Assembly: GCA_034411995.1 (NCBI GenBank)
Contig: DAOUME010000005.1
Coordinates: forward strand, 62,001 to 126,000
Direction: 5' to 3'
Source: JAUVXJ01 sp034411995
GTDB taxonomy: Bacteria; Chloroflexota; Anaerolineae; UBA7937; B3-Chlor
Length of the DNA: 64,000 nucleotides
Below the pieces are notes generated by a model that searched no databases, had not been told where the DNA came from, and was given only the letters and a program-made list of their open reading frames with translations. The stretch's first letter is position 1. Each line of letters starts with the position of its first letter. Made by a program: the position numbers and the translations under genes. Of this stretch, positions 8,290 to 15,833 are shown one piece after another.

Positions 8290-9435
8290 ATGACTACGCG
8301 TATCGTGCTGGCAGACGACAACGAGGCCTTTCGCGAGGTCACCGCACAGCTTCTGGAACGGCTGGGGTACAGCGTGGTCACCGCCCCGAATGGTCGCCGG
8401 GCTCTTCAGGCCGTGAAGCAACACAACCCGGATCTCCTCGTCCTGGATATCATGATGCCGGGCATGAGTGGCATCGATGTCGTGAAGCAGGTCAGGGATC
8501 GGGACCCTTTGATAGGCATAGTGATGGTGACCGCCTTCGGCTCGGAGGAGGTGGCGGTAAAGGCGCTCACCGCCGGGGCGGATGACTACCTGATCAAGCC
8601 GCTGGACTACCAGGAGGCGTTTATCAGGCTGGAGAGGGTGGTGGAACGCAGTCTGCTGCGACGGGAGAAGGTTCGCCTTCAGCAGGAGTTGGAAGCCGCG
8701 CACGGAGAACTGCAGGCCAGGTACGGAGAGCTGGAGGCCAGCTATCGGCGCATCAGGGAGCTAGAAGAGCAGACGCGGGACATGCTGGAGCGGTACCTTC
8801 CCGCCCAGGTGGCTCAATATCTCATCGATAACCCCGCTCGCGCGAACCTGGGGGGCGAGAGGCGCGAGGTGAGCATCCTCATCGCTGACCTGCGGGGGTT
8901 CACCGCCTTGGCGGAGAAGATGGAACCGGAGAGCCTGATCGAGGTCGTGAATGAGTACCTGGCCCTGGCCTCTGAGAACGTCATCGCCCACGGTGGTGTC
9001 CTGGACAAATTCATGGGCGACGCGGTCATGGCCCTCTACAACTCCCCTCTGGACCAGCCTGATCATGCCCTGAGGGCGGTGAGCACAGCCTTCGCCTTGA
9101 GAGAAAGCTTCGAGCGTCGGCGCACTCAGCCGGTGCTGCATTGTGGCTTCGGCATCAGTACCGGAGAGGCGCTGGTGGGCAACATAGGCAGCGAGGCCCT
9201 GATGAACTACACGGCCGTAGGCGATGTCGTGAATCTGGCCTTTCGTCTTCAGGAGCAGGCCCAGGCAGACCAGATCCTCATGAGCCGCCCTACCTACGAG
9301 CAGGTCAAGAACGCGGTGGAAGCCAGGTCACTGGGTCGGATGCGGATCAAGAGACGTGCCGAAGACGCCGAGGTCTATGAGGCTGTGTCGCTGAGGCCCG
9401 ATTGTGCCGGGGACCGGGATTCGCCTACTGCTTGA
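8290..9435 (+). CDS. Response regulator with class III adenylate cyclase output domain
   Basis: The N-terminal receiver domain (residues 1-120) has the acidic pair Asp9/Asp10 and phospho-acceptor Asp53 (LVLDIMMPGMSG). A coiled coil (about 125-170) leads to a class III nucleotide cyclase domain. The latter has both metal-binding aspartates (IADLRGFT and GDAVMA), a Lys in DKFMGD that favours adenine, and the GDVVNLAFRLQ motif with the Asn/Arg pair that stabilises the transition state, so it should be active and make cAMP. No sensor kinase gene is adjacent. It follows cysC by 67 bp. The last codons overlap the convergent flavin reductase gene by 11 bp. Confidence 0.88.
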   Translation: MTTRIVLADDNEAFREVTAQLLERLGYSVVTAPNGRRALQAVKQHNPDLLVLDIMMPGMSGIDVVKQVRDRDPLIGIVMVTAFGSEEVAVKALTAGADDYLIKPLDYQEAFIRLERVVERSLLRREKVRLQQELEAAHGELQARYGELEASYRRIRELEEQTRDMLERYLPAQVAQYLIDNPARANLGGERREVSILIADLRGFTALAEKMEPESLIEVVNEYLALASENVIAHGGVLDKFMGDAVMALYNSPLDQPDHALRAVSTAFALRESFERRRTQPVLHCGFGISTGEALVGNIGSEALMNYTAVGDVVNLAFRLQEQAQADQILMSRPTYEQVKNAVEARSLGRMRIKRRAEDAEVYEAVSLRPDCAGDRDSPTA

Positions 9436-9982
9436 CGGTGAAGCCGTAGGCCCCTAACGACTCGGTCAGACCCCTGTACTCCGCGAAGGTGAGCACGAAG
9501 GGCTTGACCTTGCCGTAATCCACACGACGACCGGAGTCGTCGAGATACTCTTCGTCCACGTGCACAGCCACCACTTCGCCCAGGAACAGGTCGTGGGCGC
9601 CCAGCTCCAGCTTCTGCCTGACCTTGCATTCCATGTTCACAGGGCATTCCGCAATGAGGGGTGTTTTCACCTCGGAGGCTGGCTCCGGCGTGAGGCCTGT
9701 GGCCGCGAACTTGTCGGTGTCACGGCCCGAGAGGTGACCACAGCGGTCTGTGGGCTCTAGCAGTTCCTCTCCGGGTATGTTGACGACGAACTCCCCGCTC
9801 TCCTCTATCAAACGATGAGAATGCCGCGCTTTCCGAACGGCGATCCCCACCATAGGAGGATCCGAGCATACTGTGCCTACCCAGGCCAGAGTGATGATGT
9901 TGGGTTTCTCTTCGCCACAGGTCACCATGACCACAGGCACCGGGTAGAGGTAGGTAGAGGGTTTCCTGCTAGTTTTCGCCAC
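9425..9982 (-). CDS. Flavin reductase-like (FMN-binding split-barrel) protein
   Basis: The 185-residue protein matches the flavin reductase-like/DIM6-NTAB domain: a N-terminal PVVMVTCG strand, the IITLAWVG segment, FVVNIP and a C-terminal KPFVLTFAEYRGL strand. Members bind FMN and either reduce free flavin with NAD(P)H or act as flavoprotein oxidoreductases; the substrate here is not predictable. I prefer the GTG at 9982 over the longer frame (to 10054) because a AGGAAAGGAAG purine stretch lies just ahead and the extra 24 residues look non-coding. It is a single-gene unit with its own promoter. Confidence 0.8.
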   Translation of the reverse strand: MAKTSRKPSTYLYPVPVVMVTCGEEKPNIITLAWVGTVCSDPPMVGIAVRKARHSHRLIEESGEFVVNIPGEELLEPTDRCGHLSGRDTDKFAATGLTPEPASEVKTPLIAECPVNMECKVRQKLELGAHDLFLGEVVAVHVDEEYLDDSGRRVDYGKVKPFVLTFAEYRGLTESLGAYGFTVKQ

Positions 9983-10025
9983 CTTCGCTTCCTTTCCTAA
10001 CAACTGATAACCTGGGGACAGGGCA

Positions 10026-10074
10026 ATGCTAGCACACTGAGCGAGCCCGCGCAATCCACTTGACAGTGTGGATT
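10026..10074 (-). promoter_or_regulatory. Promoter and upstream inverted repeat of the flavin reductase gene
   Basis: On the minus strand TTGCGC (10049-10054), 17-bp spacer and TAGCAT (10026-10031) form a plausible promoter about 45 bp before the start. An inverted repeat with 7-bp arms, AATCCAC (10053-10059) and GTGGATT (10068-10074), overlaps the upstream edge of the -35 box and could bind a regulator. Confidence 0.5.
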
Positions 10075-10188
10075 CGCCACGCCATAATTGCTGCGGTGCC
10101 GAATAGCTCTGGTGCCCGACCTGTGCCTGACCAGGCTCAGGTCGGGGGTGACCAGACGGAGGGAGCGATCCGGGCCGCAGCCGATGGA

Positions 10189-10217
10189 TTGACAGCCTTC
10201 GCTGGCTGAAGTAAAAT
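10189..10217 (+). promoter_or_regulatory. Strong sigma-70 promoter of the desulfurase-yedF unit
   Basis: TTGACA (10189-10194), a 17-bp spacer and TAAAAT (10212-10217) are near consensus. Transcription would start near 10224, giving a leader of about 338 nt before the desulfurase gene at 10562. Confidence 0.8.
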
Positions 10218-10278
10218 GACCATCAGTCGTGACGTGGTTCCGGTTTCCCATTGGGTTGTGGAAGGGAGGTGAGCAGGG

Positions 10279-10320
10279 ATGATGCGCCGGATGACGTATC
10301 GCCGTACGCCCTTCACCTGA
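10279..10320 (+). CDS. Possible 13-codon leader ORF
   Basis: ATG at 10279 follows a good Shine-Dalgarno (GGGAGGT, 10264-10270) and encodes MMRRMTYRRTPFT before a TGA. It lies in the long leader of the selenium-associated operon, directly ahead of the predicted RNA folds. It could be a leader peptide, but with only 13 codons chance is a real alternative. Confidence 0.3.
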   Translation: MMRRMTYRRTPFT

Positions 10321-10330
10321 AGTGGCTGAA

Positions 10331-10527
10331 GCCAAGCCCTTGGCGCGATGCACGGGCTGCATCAGGTTTCCGAGCTTTTGACGGCCAGCCGGCCTGAACC
10401 TGCTCCCTCAAGCCGAGGCGGACCCCGGTCGACGGTCCTCTAGATTCCGCTCCTGGTCCTTCGTCTCCCTTGAGTTGCGGGTTCTGTCGAGCGAGGCTGG
10501 ATCGCAACTAGAGATGAGGGAGGGACC
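10331..10527 (+). ncRNA. Candidate structured leader RNA upstream of selenium-handling genes
   Basis: Consecutive stems can be read by eye. P1 is GCCAA 10331-10335 with TTGGC 10340-10344, loop GCCC. P2 is GATGCA 10347-10352 with TGCATC 10358-10363, loop CGGGC. The P1 and P2 loops are complementary and could kiss. P3 is AGGTT 10364-10368 with AACCT 10397-10401, enclosing a GGCC/GGCC stem. P4 is GGACC 10420-10424 with GGTCC 10434-10438. A composite long stem follows: GGTCC 10455-10459 and CTCCCT 10465-10470 with AGGGAG 10517-10522 and GGACC 10523-10527, enclosing AGTTGCG 10473-10479 with CGCAACT 10503-10509. I recognise no known riboswitch, tRNA or SRP/RNase P consensus. Confidence 0.5.
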
Positions 10528-10561
10528 AATCCTCTCGCCGTTACCCCTTGAGGTGTGAAGA

Positions 10562-11716
10562 ATGATCTACTTCGACAATGCGGCTACTTCCTGGCCTAAG
10601 CCAGCCGCCGTTCTCGAGGCGATGTCGCATTTCGTGACCCAGGTGGGCGCCAATCCCGGTCGCTCAGCCCATCGCCTGTCCGTCGAGGCAGGCCGGATGC
10701 TCTACCAAACGCGCGACGTTCTGGCCAGACTCTTCAACCTGGCGGATCCGCTGCGCATCGTCTTTGGACTGAACGCCACCGAAGCTCTGAATCTGGCCCT
10801 TTGGGGGATGCTACGGCCCGGTGACCACGTTATCACCAGCAGCATGGAACACAACTCGGTGATGCGGCCACTGCGGGCGCTGGAGCGCGATCGCTCCGTG
10901 CACGTCGATGTCCTGCCCTGCTCGGTCGAGGGGTTCCTCGATCCGGCTGAGCTGGAGTCCGCGGTGAGGCCGAACACGAGAATGATCGTCCTCAACCATG
11001 CGTCCAACGTGGTGGGGACCCTGCTGCCGGTAGCTGACGCGGGGCGTATCGCCAGGGAGCACGACATCCTTCTCCTGGTCGACGCCGCTCAGACGGCAGG
11101 CGCTTTCCCCATCGATATGGAAGCCATGCACATAGATCTGCTGGCCTTCTCCGGTCACAAATCGCTCTTTGGCCCTCAGGGCACAGGCGGGCTATGCATC
11201 GGTGAGCGGGTATCCCCGGAAGAGATAGAGCCCGTAAAGCGTGGTGGCACAGGAAGTCGCTCTGAGTGGGAGGAACAGCCCGATTTCTTTCCCGATCGCT
11301 GCGAGAGCGGGACTCCCAACACGGTAGGGCTCGTGGGTCTGCGGGCCGGCGTGGAGTTCGTCTTGCAGCAAGGCGTGGAGGTCATCCGTGCTCACGAGGT
11401 GAGTCTGACCCAGAGGCTCGTGGCCGGATTGCTGGAGACGCCGGGTGTCACGGTCTACGGCGGGCGCGACGCAGAGTTGCAGTCAGCCACGGTCTCTTTC
11501 AACATCGAGGGGATGGCGCCATCGGACGTGGGCCTGAAACTGGACGAAGAGTACGGTATTTTGAGCCGGGTCGGACTGCACTGCGCTCCAGCCGCTCACC
11601 GTACGATGGGGACTTTTCCCGTCGGAACGGTAAGGTTCGGCTTGAGCTACTTCAACACCGTAGAAGAAGTGGACGCTGCTGTCGGCGCGATACGCCGCAT
11701 GGTTTCGCGCACGTGA
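10562..11716 (+). CDS. Class-V aminotransferase / cysteine desulfurase family protein
   Basis: The 384-residue PLP enzyme has the Schiff-base lysine in the AFSGHKSLFGPQGTGGL segment and a catalytic-type cysteine in RVGLHCAPAAHRTMGT, the pattern of the desulfurase subfamily that is often found beside selenium genes. Family enzymes remove sulfur (or selenium) from cysteine (or selenocysteine) as a persulfide (or selane). The GAGGTG purine box 8 nt ahead supports the ATG at 10562. Together with yedF, the DUF3343 gene and selD further on, it is likely to feed sulfur or selenium into a carrier chain. Whether it prefers Cys or Sec cannot be told from sequence. Confidence 0.85.
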   Translation: MIYFDNAATSWPKPAAVLEAMSHFVTQVGANPGRSAHRLSVEAGRMLYQTRDVLARLFNLADPLRIVFGLNATEALNLALWGMLRPGDHVITSSMEHNSVMRPLRALERDRSVHVDVLPCSVEGFLDPAELESAVRPNTRMIVLNHASNVVGTLLPVADAGRIAREHDILLLVDAAQTAGAFPIDMEAMHIDLLAFSGHKSLFGPQGTGGLCIGERVSPEEIEPVKRGGTGSRSEWEEQPDFFPDRCESGTPNTVGLVGLRAGVEFVLQQGVEVIRAHEVSLTQRLVAGLLETPGVTVYGGRDAELQSATVSFNIEGMAPSDVGLKLDEEYGILSRVGLHCAPAAHRTMGTFPVGTVRFGLSYFNTVEEVDAAVGAIRRMVSRT

Positions 11717-11768
11717 GCAGGTGAGAGACTGGGTGCGCGCCGCTGCCCCGGTCGTTTAGGAGGTACTA

Positions 11769-12365
11769 ATGGGCGAGGTAGTCGATTGCAGAGGGCTGGC
11801 CTGCCCTCAGCCGGTGATTCGCACGAGAAAGGCCATGGCGGAGTCCGACCAGGTAACGACCATCGTGGATAACGAGACCGCCGTGGGCAACGTGACCCGC
11901 ATGGCACAGAAAGAGGGATATTCCGCCGAGGTTGAGAAGAAGGAGGATGGCATCTTCCTTCACCTGACCCGGACAGGGCCGCGGCCGCAGGCAGACGTCG
12001 TGGGGTTCGCATCGTCGCAGGCACCTGAAGGTCCCCTGGTGGTGCTCGTGGCTAGCGACCGTTTGGGACGGGGCGACGATGAACTGGGAGGCATCTTGAT
12101 GCGTTCCTTCCTCCACACCCTCAACGAGGTCGAGCCATTGCCCGATACCATGATCTTCCTCAACGCCGGTGTGAAGCTGACCGTAGACGATTCGCTCGTG
12201 CTGGAGGACTTGAGGGACCTGAAGGGCAAAGGGGTTGAGATCCTGGCTTGCGGCACGTGTTTGGGGCATTTCGGGTTGAAGGAGAGGATCGCGGTGGGCC
12301 AGATTTCGAATATGTACTCCATCGCAGAGGCGCTGCTGGGCGCCGGCAAGGTGGTAGGCCTCTAG
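11769..12365 (+). CDS. yedF: YedF: TusA-like plus DsrE-like selenium/sulfur carrier
   Basis: Residues 1-75 form a TusA/SirA-like domain with the conserved CPQPV persulfide site (DCRGLACPQPVIRT). Residues about 85-198 form a DsrE-like domain (VVLVASDRLGRGDDELG, then AGVKLTV and a CGTCLGHFG segment with further cysteines). This two-domain layout is that of the selenium-metabolism protein YedF. The presumed role is to hold sulfur or selenium as a persulfide or perselenide between desulfurase and acceptor. The ATG at 11769 has AGGAGG ahead. It lies 52 bp after the desulfurase gene and 10 bp before the DUF3343 gene. Confidence 0.88.
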   Translation: MGEVVDCRGLACPQPVIRTRKAMAESDQVTTIVDNETAVGNVTRMAQKEGYSAEVEKKEDGIFLHLTRTGPRPQADVVGFASSQAPEGPLVVLVASDRLGRGDDELGGILMRSFLHTLNEVEPLPDTMIFLNAGVKLTVDDSLVLEDLRDLKGKGVEILACGTCLGHFGLKERIAVGQISNMYSIAEALLGAGKVVGL

Positions 12366-12375
12366 GAGGCTTCTG

Positions 12376-12603
12376 GTGAACGACCCGAAGTACAGCGTGT
12401 TCCTCTTCCAGTCGACGAGCGGGGCTATCCGCGCGGAGAAGCTGACTCTCGAGTCAGGCTTCAAGGTGAAGTTGATCCCGGTGCCCCGGCAGTTGAGCTC
12501 CGACTGCGGTCTATGTCTGAGATGTAGCCCGGCAGACGTCGAGGGCATACGCTCTGTGCTCGAGACCTCCAAAGTCGAGTTTGAAGGTGTCCGCGGCCTG
12601 TGA
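12376..12603 (+). CDS. DUF3343 (Se/S carrier-like) small protein
   Basis: The 75-residue protein fits the DUF3343 family: an N-terminal FQSTSGAIRAEKLTL segment, VPRQLSSDCG and two further cysteines (CGLCLRC). The family co-occurs with YedF and SelD and is proposed to carry sulfur or selenium. The GTG start at 12376 has AGGAGG about 6 nt upstream. It ends the operon; the opposing radical SAM gene stops 49 bp away. Confidence 0.8.
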   Translation: MNDPKYSVFLFQSTSGAIRAEKLTLESGFKVKLIPVPRQLSSDCGLCLRCSPADVEGIRSVLETSKVEFEGVRGL

Positions 12604-12652
12604 CGGAAACCAGGAGAACCGTGAACCGCGCTCCGCCGCCGGGACGGAGTCC

Positions 12653-13918
12653 CTAGTGGCTAGATTGCTCTTGCCCCTCACCGTCAGGCGGGTGGATGAA
12701 GCAAGACGGGTCCTCGGCCAGATAGTCGCCACTGATGGCCCAGGCGCGGCCCCGGCAGCCGCCACACAGCCTCCTGTACTGGCATTGACCGCACTGGCCC
12801 TGGAGGAGCTCCTCACGGTGTCTGAGATCCTGCAAGACGGGTGCTGTGGCCCAGATGGTGGAGAAGGGGGTCTCGCGGACGTTGCCGCAGCTTGCCTCGA
12901 TGAAAGGACAGGGCCAGACGTCGCCGTTCGGCTTGACGTAGACGAAGCCTCGTCCGGCAGAGCACCCGTGGAAGACAGCTTCTGCGAGTCGCAGGAGGGG
13001 GCCCCGGCGGATGCCAGAGCGTTGCAGGAGGAACGGCCAGTACTGTGGACCCGCCACGGGCTCCATGATGGCGTGGGTGATCCGTTGGGCCTCTGCCATG
13101 AAGCGGATCAGGCGCTCGTTGGCGCCCAGGTCGAGGGCGGCCTCCTGGATGCCCCGTCCTCTGCCCACGGGCACGAGTTGATACATGAGCAGGATGCCGG
13201 TGCCCAACTCGTCCACGAGAGCCAAGAGCGGCTCCAACTGATCCATGTTGTATTCCATGGCGGTGATGTTGATGTGGAGCAGGATGCCAGCGCGGCTGAG
13301 GGCCCTGATGCCTGCCAAGGTGGCCTCGAAGGTGCCGGGCAAACCGCGGACGTAGTCGTGTGTCTCGGCGTCGAAGCCGTCGAGGCTTACCGCGGCGATG
13401 ACCAGGCCATATCGTCGCAGGCGTTGCGCAACATCGTCGTCGATGAGGGTCGCATTGGTGGCCATCGTGTTGGCGAAACCCAGGGCTTGAGAGTAGGCCA
13501 GGAGCTCGAATAGGTCTGGACGGACCAGCGGCTCGCCGCCGGTGAAGGCCATCATGCGGAATTCGCCAACCTGAGCCAGTTGATCGAGAAGGCGCTTGGC
13601 CTCCTCCGTGGTGAGTTCATCAGGGGAGCGCTTCCCGCCGGAGGCGTGGCAGTGGATACAGCGCAGGTTGCAGGCGGTGGTCATCTCCCAGACGGGGTGG
13701 GCAGGGAAGCCGATACAGCCCATGCCGCGCGATCCTGCGGCACCGGGAAGGCACTGGAGCCCATAGGTGCGGATCCAGCCAGGAAGATGTCTCCAGCGGG
13801 TCAGCCCGCCGATGTACAGCGCACTCAGCATCTGCCGAAGCATGAGCGTCGGCGGGGACCAGTAGGGCCTGACTATGCGCTGCGGCCTCTCGCCCCACTG
13901 GGGCATCCAGTGTTCCAT
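12653..13918 (-). CDS. Radical SAM / SPASM-domain protein
   Basis: The core has the CNLRCIHC motif (CxxxCxxC for the SAM-binding 4Fe-4S cluster), FTGGEPLVRPD and SLDGFDAETHD strands. The C-terminus is a SPASM-type domain with eight or so cysteines (from GCSAGRGF through CGNVRE to CGQCQYRRLCGGC), which would hold auxiliary clusters. Such enzymes modify peptides or heme precursors; an AhbC/NirJ-like role is possible but unproven. A ~90-residue N-terminal extension precedes the core. I chose ATG 13918 because the longer frame to 13987 runs into the upstream prenyltransferase gene, whose TGA lies 4 bp ahead. The pair is probably one operon. Confidence 0.82.
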   Translation of the reverse strand: MEHWMPQWGERPQRIVRPYWSPPTLMLRQMLSALYIGGLTRWRHLPGWIRTYGLQCLPGAAGSRGMGCIGFPAHPVWEMTTACNLRCIHCHASGGKRSPDELTTEEAKRLLDQLAQVGEFRMMAFTGGEPLVRPDLFELLAYSQALGFANTMATNATLIDDDVAQRLRRYGLVIAAVSLDGFDAETHDYVRGLPGTFEATLAGIRALSRAGILLHINITAMEYNMDQLEPLLALVDELGTGILLMYQLVPVGRGRGIQEAALDLGANERLIRFMAEAQRITHAIMEPVAGPQYWPFLLQRSGIRRGPLLRLAEAVFHGCSAGRGFVYVKPNGDVWPCPFIEASCGNVRETPFSTIWATAPVLQDLRHREELLQGQCGQCQYRRLCGGCRGRAWAISGDYLAEDPSCFIHPPDGEGQEQSSH

Positions 13919-13922
13919 ACTG

Positions 13923-14846
13923 TCAACCCACGAAAGCCAGGATATACGCCGCGGTGGTGCCCAGATTGACCAGGATGTTGGCGCCACACAGCTTCTCCAG
14001 AGTCTGTCGATCGTGCCAGCGTCCTCGGAGGACCTGCACGACGAGGATCAGGGCGACGAAGAGAACCGGCAGGTAGAACCACAGGGTGCGGACCGGGACA
14101 CCACGGCGCACGGAGAAAAGCATCGCCAGCCAACTGGCAGCGCTGATCGCGGTGTACAGGAGGGAAGCCTTGTGGCGGCCCAGGCGGACCACGAGATTGG
14201 TCTTGCCGGCCTGCGAGTCAGCGTGGAAGTCGGGATACTCGTTGAGCAGAATTACATTGAGAATAGTCAGACCCACAGGGATGGCCAGCCAGTGAACGAG
14301 AGGGGCGATCTCCCCGGCCTGAAGGTAGTATCCCACAGCTATGGGCAGCCAGCCGTAGCAAAAGGCGATCCACAACTCGCCGATGCCGGTGGTCACCCAG
14401 CGGAGAGGGGGAGTCGAGTAGAAGAAACCTCCCAGCAGGCCCAGCGCACAGAAGGGGAGTGTCCAGGGCCCGGTAAGGTAGAAGAACTGAAGGATCAGCG
14501 ACACGGCCAGAGCCAGAAGCAGACTGACCACGGAGGCCCACTCGGGAGCGCGCCGGGGCAGCAGGCCCCCTTGCACCACCCGGGAACCTCCGGCGAACCG
14601 GCTGGGGGTCAGCGAAGAGCCGAGGGAGTCCTCGGTCTGGTCCCAGTATTCTCCCGCATAGTAGGTGGAGAGCATGACCAGCACCACCCCGAGCGTGCCC
14701 CAGGCGAAGATAGCCCAATGGGCGACGCCGGTGTCGTGCCAGGCCAGCACCGCGCCCAAGACGAAGGGCAGGATGCCCACAGTGTGGAACGGCGGACGGG
14801 AGAGTGCGAGCCAGGCGCGTATGGTATCGATCACTTCGCCGGCCAA
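13923..14846 (-). CDS. UbiA-family prenyltransferase
   Basis: A 307-residue integral membrane protein with about eight or nine hydrophobic helices. The first Asp-rich site appears as YYAGEYWDQTEDS and the second as NEYPDFHADSQAGKTNL, matching the two metal-diphosphate sites of UbiA/MenA enzymes, which attach an isoprenoid chain to an aromatic acceptor in the membrane. It is closest in style to 1,4-dihydroxy-2-naphthoate prenyltransferase (MenA), but the acceptor is not certain. The radical SAM gene follows 4 bp downstream, which hints that the latter acts in the same quinone or isoprenoid-related pathway. Confidence 0.82.
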   Translation of the reverse strand: MAGEVIDTIRAWLALSRPPFHTVGILPFVLGAVLAWHDTGVAHWAIFAWGTLGVVLVMLSTYYAGEYWDQTEDSLGSSLTPSRFAGGSRVVQGGLLPRRAPEWASVVSLLLALAVSLILQFFYLTGPWTLPFCALGLLGGFFYSTPPLRWVTTGIGELWIAFCYGWLPIAVGYYLQAGEIAPLVHWLAIPVGLTILNVILLNEYPDFHADSQAGKTNLVVRLGRHKASLLYTAISAASWLAMLFSVRRGVPVRTLWFYLPVLFVALILVVQVLRGRWHDRQTLEKLCGANILVNLGTTAAYILAFVG

Positions 14847-14897
14847 CCTCGCCCGGTGGGATCGCGCGGGGGGAGCGGGCCAACCTGTTCGGCGACA

Positions 14898-14926
14898 TTG
14901 CCCAACTCTGGGCCCCCGGGTAGAAT
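14898..14926 (+). promoter_or_regulatory. Promoter for the small membrane-protein gene
   Basis: TTGCCC (14898-14903), a 17-bp spacer and TAGAAT (14921-14926) lie about 50 bp before the ATG at 14979, in the divergent gap with the prenyltransferase gene. Confidence 0.6.
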
Positions 14927-14978
14927 GGTAGGGGCCCGAATGCCGCTGGGGCCGTGCATTCCTGGAGAGCTACTACGG

Positions 14979-15368
14979 ATGAGAGATTGGAAGTCACTGT
15001 GGCTGGAGTTGGGCGCGGAGATGGCTACCTTCGTGGTCTTGGAAGCCTGCGTAGTGCTACTGTGGAGACACAACGTACCGCTGCTTCTCGCGGCAGTGGC
15101 CATCTGCGCACTGTCGCTGGCTCGCTGGCACGAACGTCTCGACATCTGTTTCTTTCTGGTCATCGCCGTACTGGGCACCATGGCGGAGATGGTGTTCGTG
15201 TACTACGGTATCTGGCGGTATGCCAACCCTACGTTCATGGAAGTCCCCGTTTGGTTTCCTGTGGCCTTCGGGACCACGGGCCTGATCGGCGGGCGGCTAG
15301 CTCAAACCATGACCTCGATTTGGGACAAGGCGAGCCCCCAAGGGCTGCCGGGCGATAGGGCAGGGTGA
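14979..15368 (+). CDS. Small four-helix membrane protein, unknown function
   Basis: The 129-residue product has four hydrophobic stretches and a EMVFVYYGIWRYANP...VPVWFP pattern between helices 3 and 4, similar in spacing to DUF2878-like membrane proteins. No catalytic motif is evident. The frame continues far upstream, but that part is antisense to the prenyltransferase and radical SAM genes; the ATG at 14979 follows a promoter and a CTGGAGAG purine box. Divergent from the prenyltransferase gene. Confidence 0.6.
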   Translation: MRDWKSLWLELGAEMATFVVLEACVVLLWRHNVPLLLAAVAICALSLARWHERLDICFFLVIAVLGTMAEMVFVYYGIWRYANPTFMEVPVWFPVAFGTTGLIGGRLAQTMTSIWDKASPQGLPGDRAG

Positions 15369-15650
15369 GCTCGTCCCAGCGCTCAGCGTGGCGCTGGCCG
15401 CAGAGGGCCAATCAGAGGTTGCCATTAGTCTACGCCACCAGGCGCACGAGCGCAAACTCCGGCAGAGGAGGGCGGAAGGGACACCGCGGGACTCTGACTG
15501 GTGCCTCACTGGGAGGCTGACGAGCATCCCCGTCGCCGGCGCCGGGGTGGGGATCCTGGTACCTTGGAGCGATTGGTGCTCTGGGGGGCTCTTGTGGCAA
15601 AGTGAGCGAGGGAGAGCAAGCCCGCACCGGCCCACCCTGGCGCAGCCGGG
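15369..15650. other. Non-coding gap with hairpin
   Basis: No convincing gene. A 7-bp inverted repeat, CCAGCGC (15376-15382) and GCGCTGG (15391-15397), sits right after the stop at 15368 and may terminate that transcript, though no T-run follows. An open frame at 15388-15828 has no start signal or recognisable composition. Confidence 0.4.
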
Positions 15651-15680
15651 TTGGAAGCGACCTATGGCGTCCGCTATAAT
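15651..15680 (+). promoter_or_regulatory. Promoter upstream of the DUF362 gene
   Basis: TTGGAA (15651-15656), 18-bp spacer and TATAAT (15675-15680). It would drive a leader of about 145 nt before the ATG at 15834, then probably the epimerase, selD and following genes. Confidence 0.6.
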
Positions 15681-15833
15681 GAACGAGAGCGAGCGACGGG
15701 CAGAGGGCGTTTCTTCTCCCGCTCCCATCAGCAGCATGTCAGAGGAAGAGTGCCCGGTGCGCATGGACGAGGAGCGTACAAGAGAGGGACCGACGTTGAT
15801 ATCTTGCGCCCTCTCCCAGCGGAGGTGACAGGC

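Noticed and set aside
10380..10470. Possible tRNA (including selenocysteine tRNA) in the selenium leader
   Set aside because: No GGTTC-type T-loop paired with a 3' CCA-proximal acceptor stem; the anticodon arm and T-arm could not be matched on either strand.
13875..14978. Long upstream extension of the small membrane-protein frame
   Set aside because: The part before 14979 is antisense to the prenyltransferase gene and gives a Gln/Gly-rich, non-protein-like sequence; a promoter and Shine-Dalgarno mark the later start.
15388..15828. 146-codon frame in the gap before the DUF362 gene
   Set aside because: No Shine-Dalgarno or recognisable fold, and it spans the likely promoter at 15651-15680.
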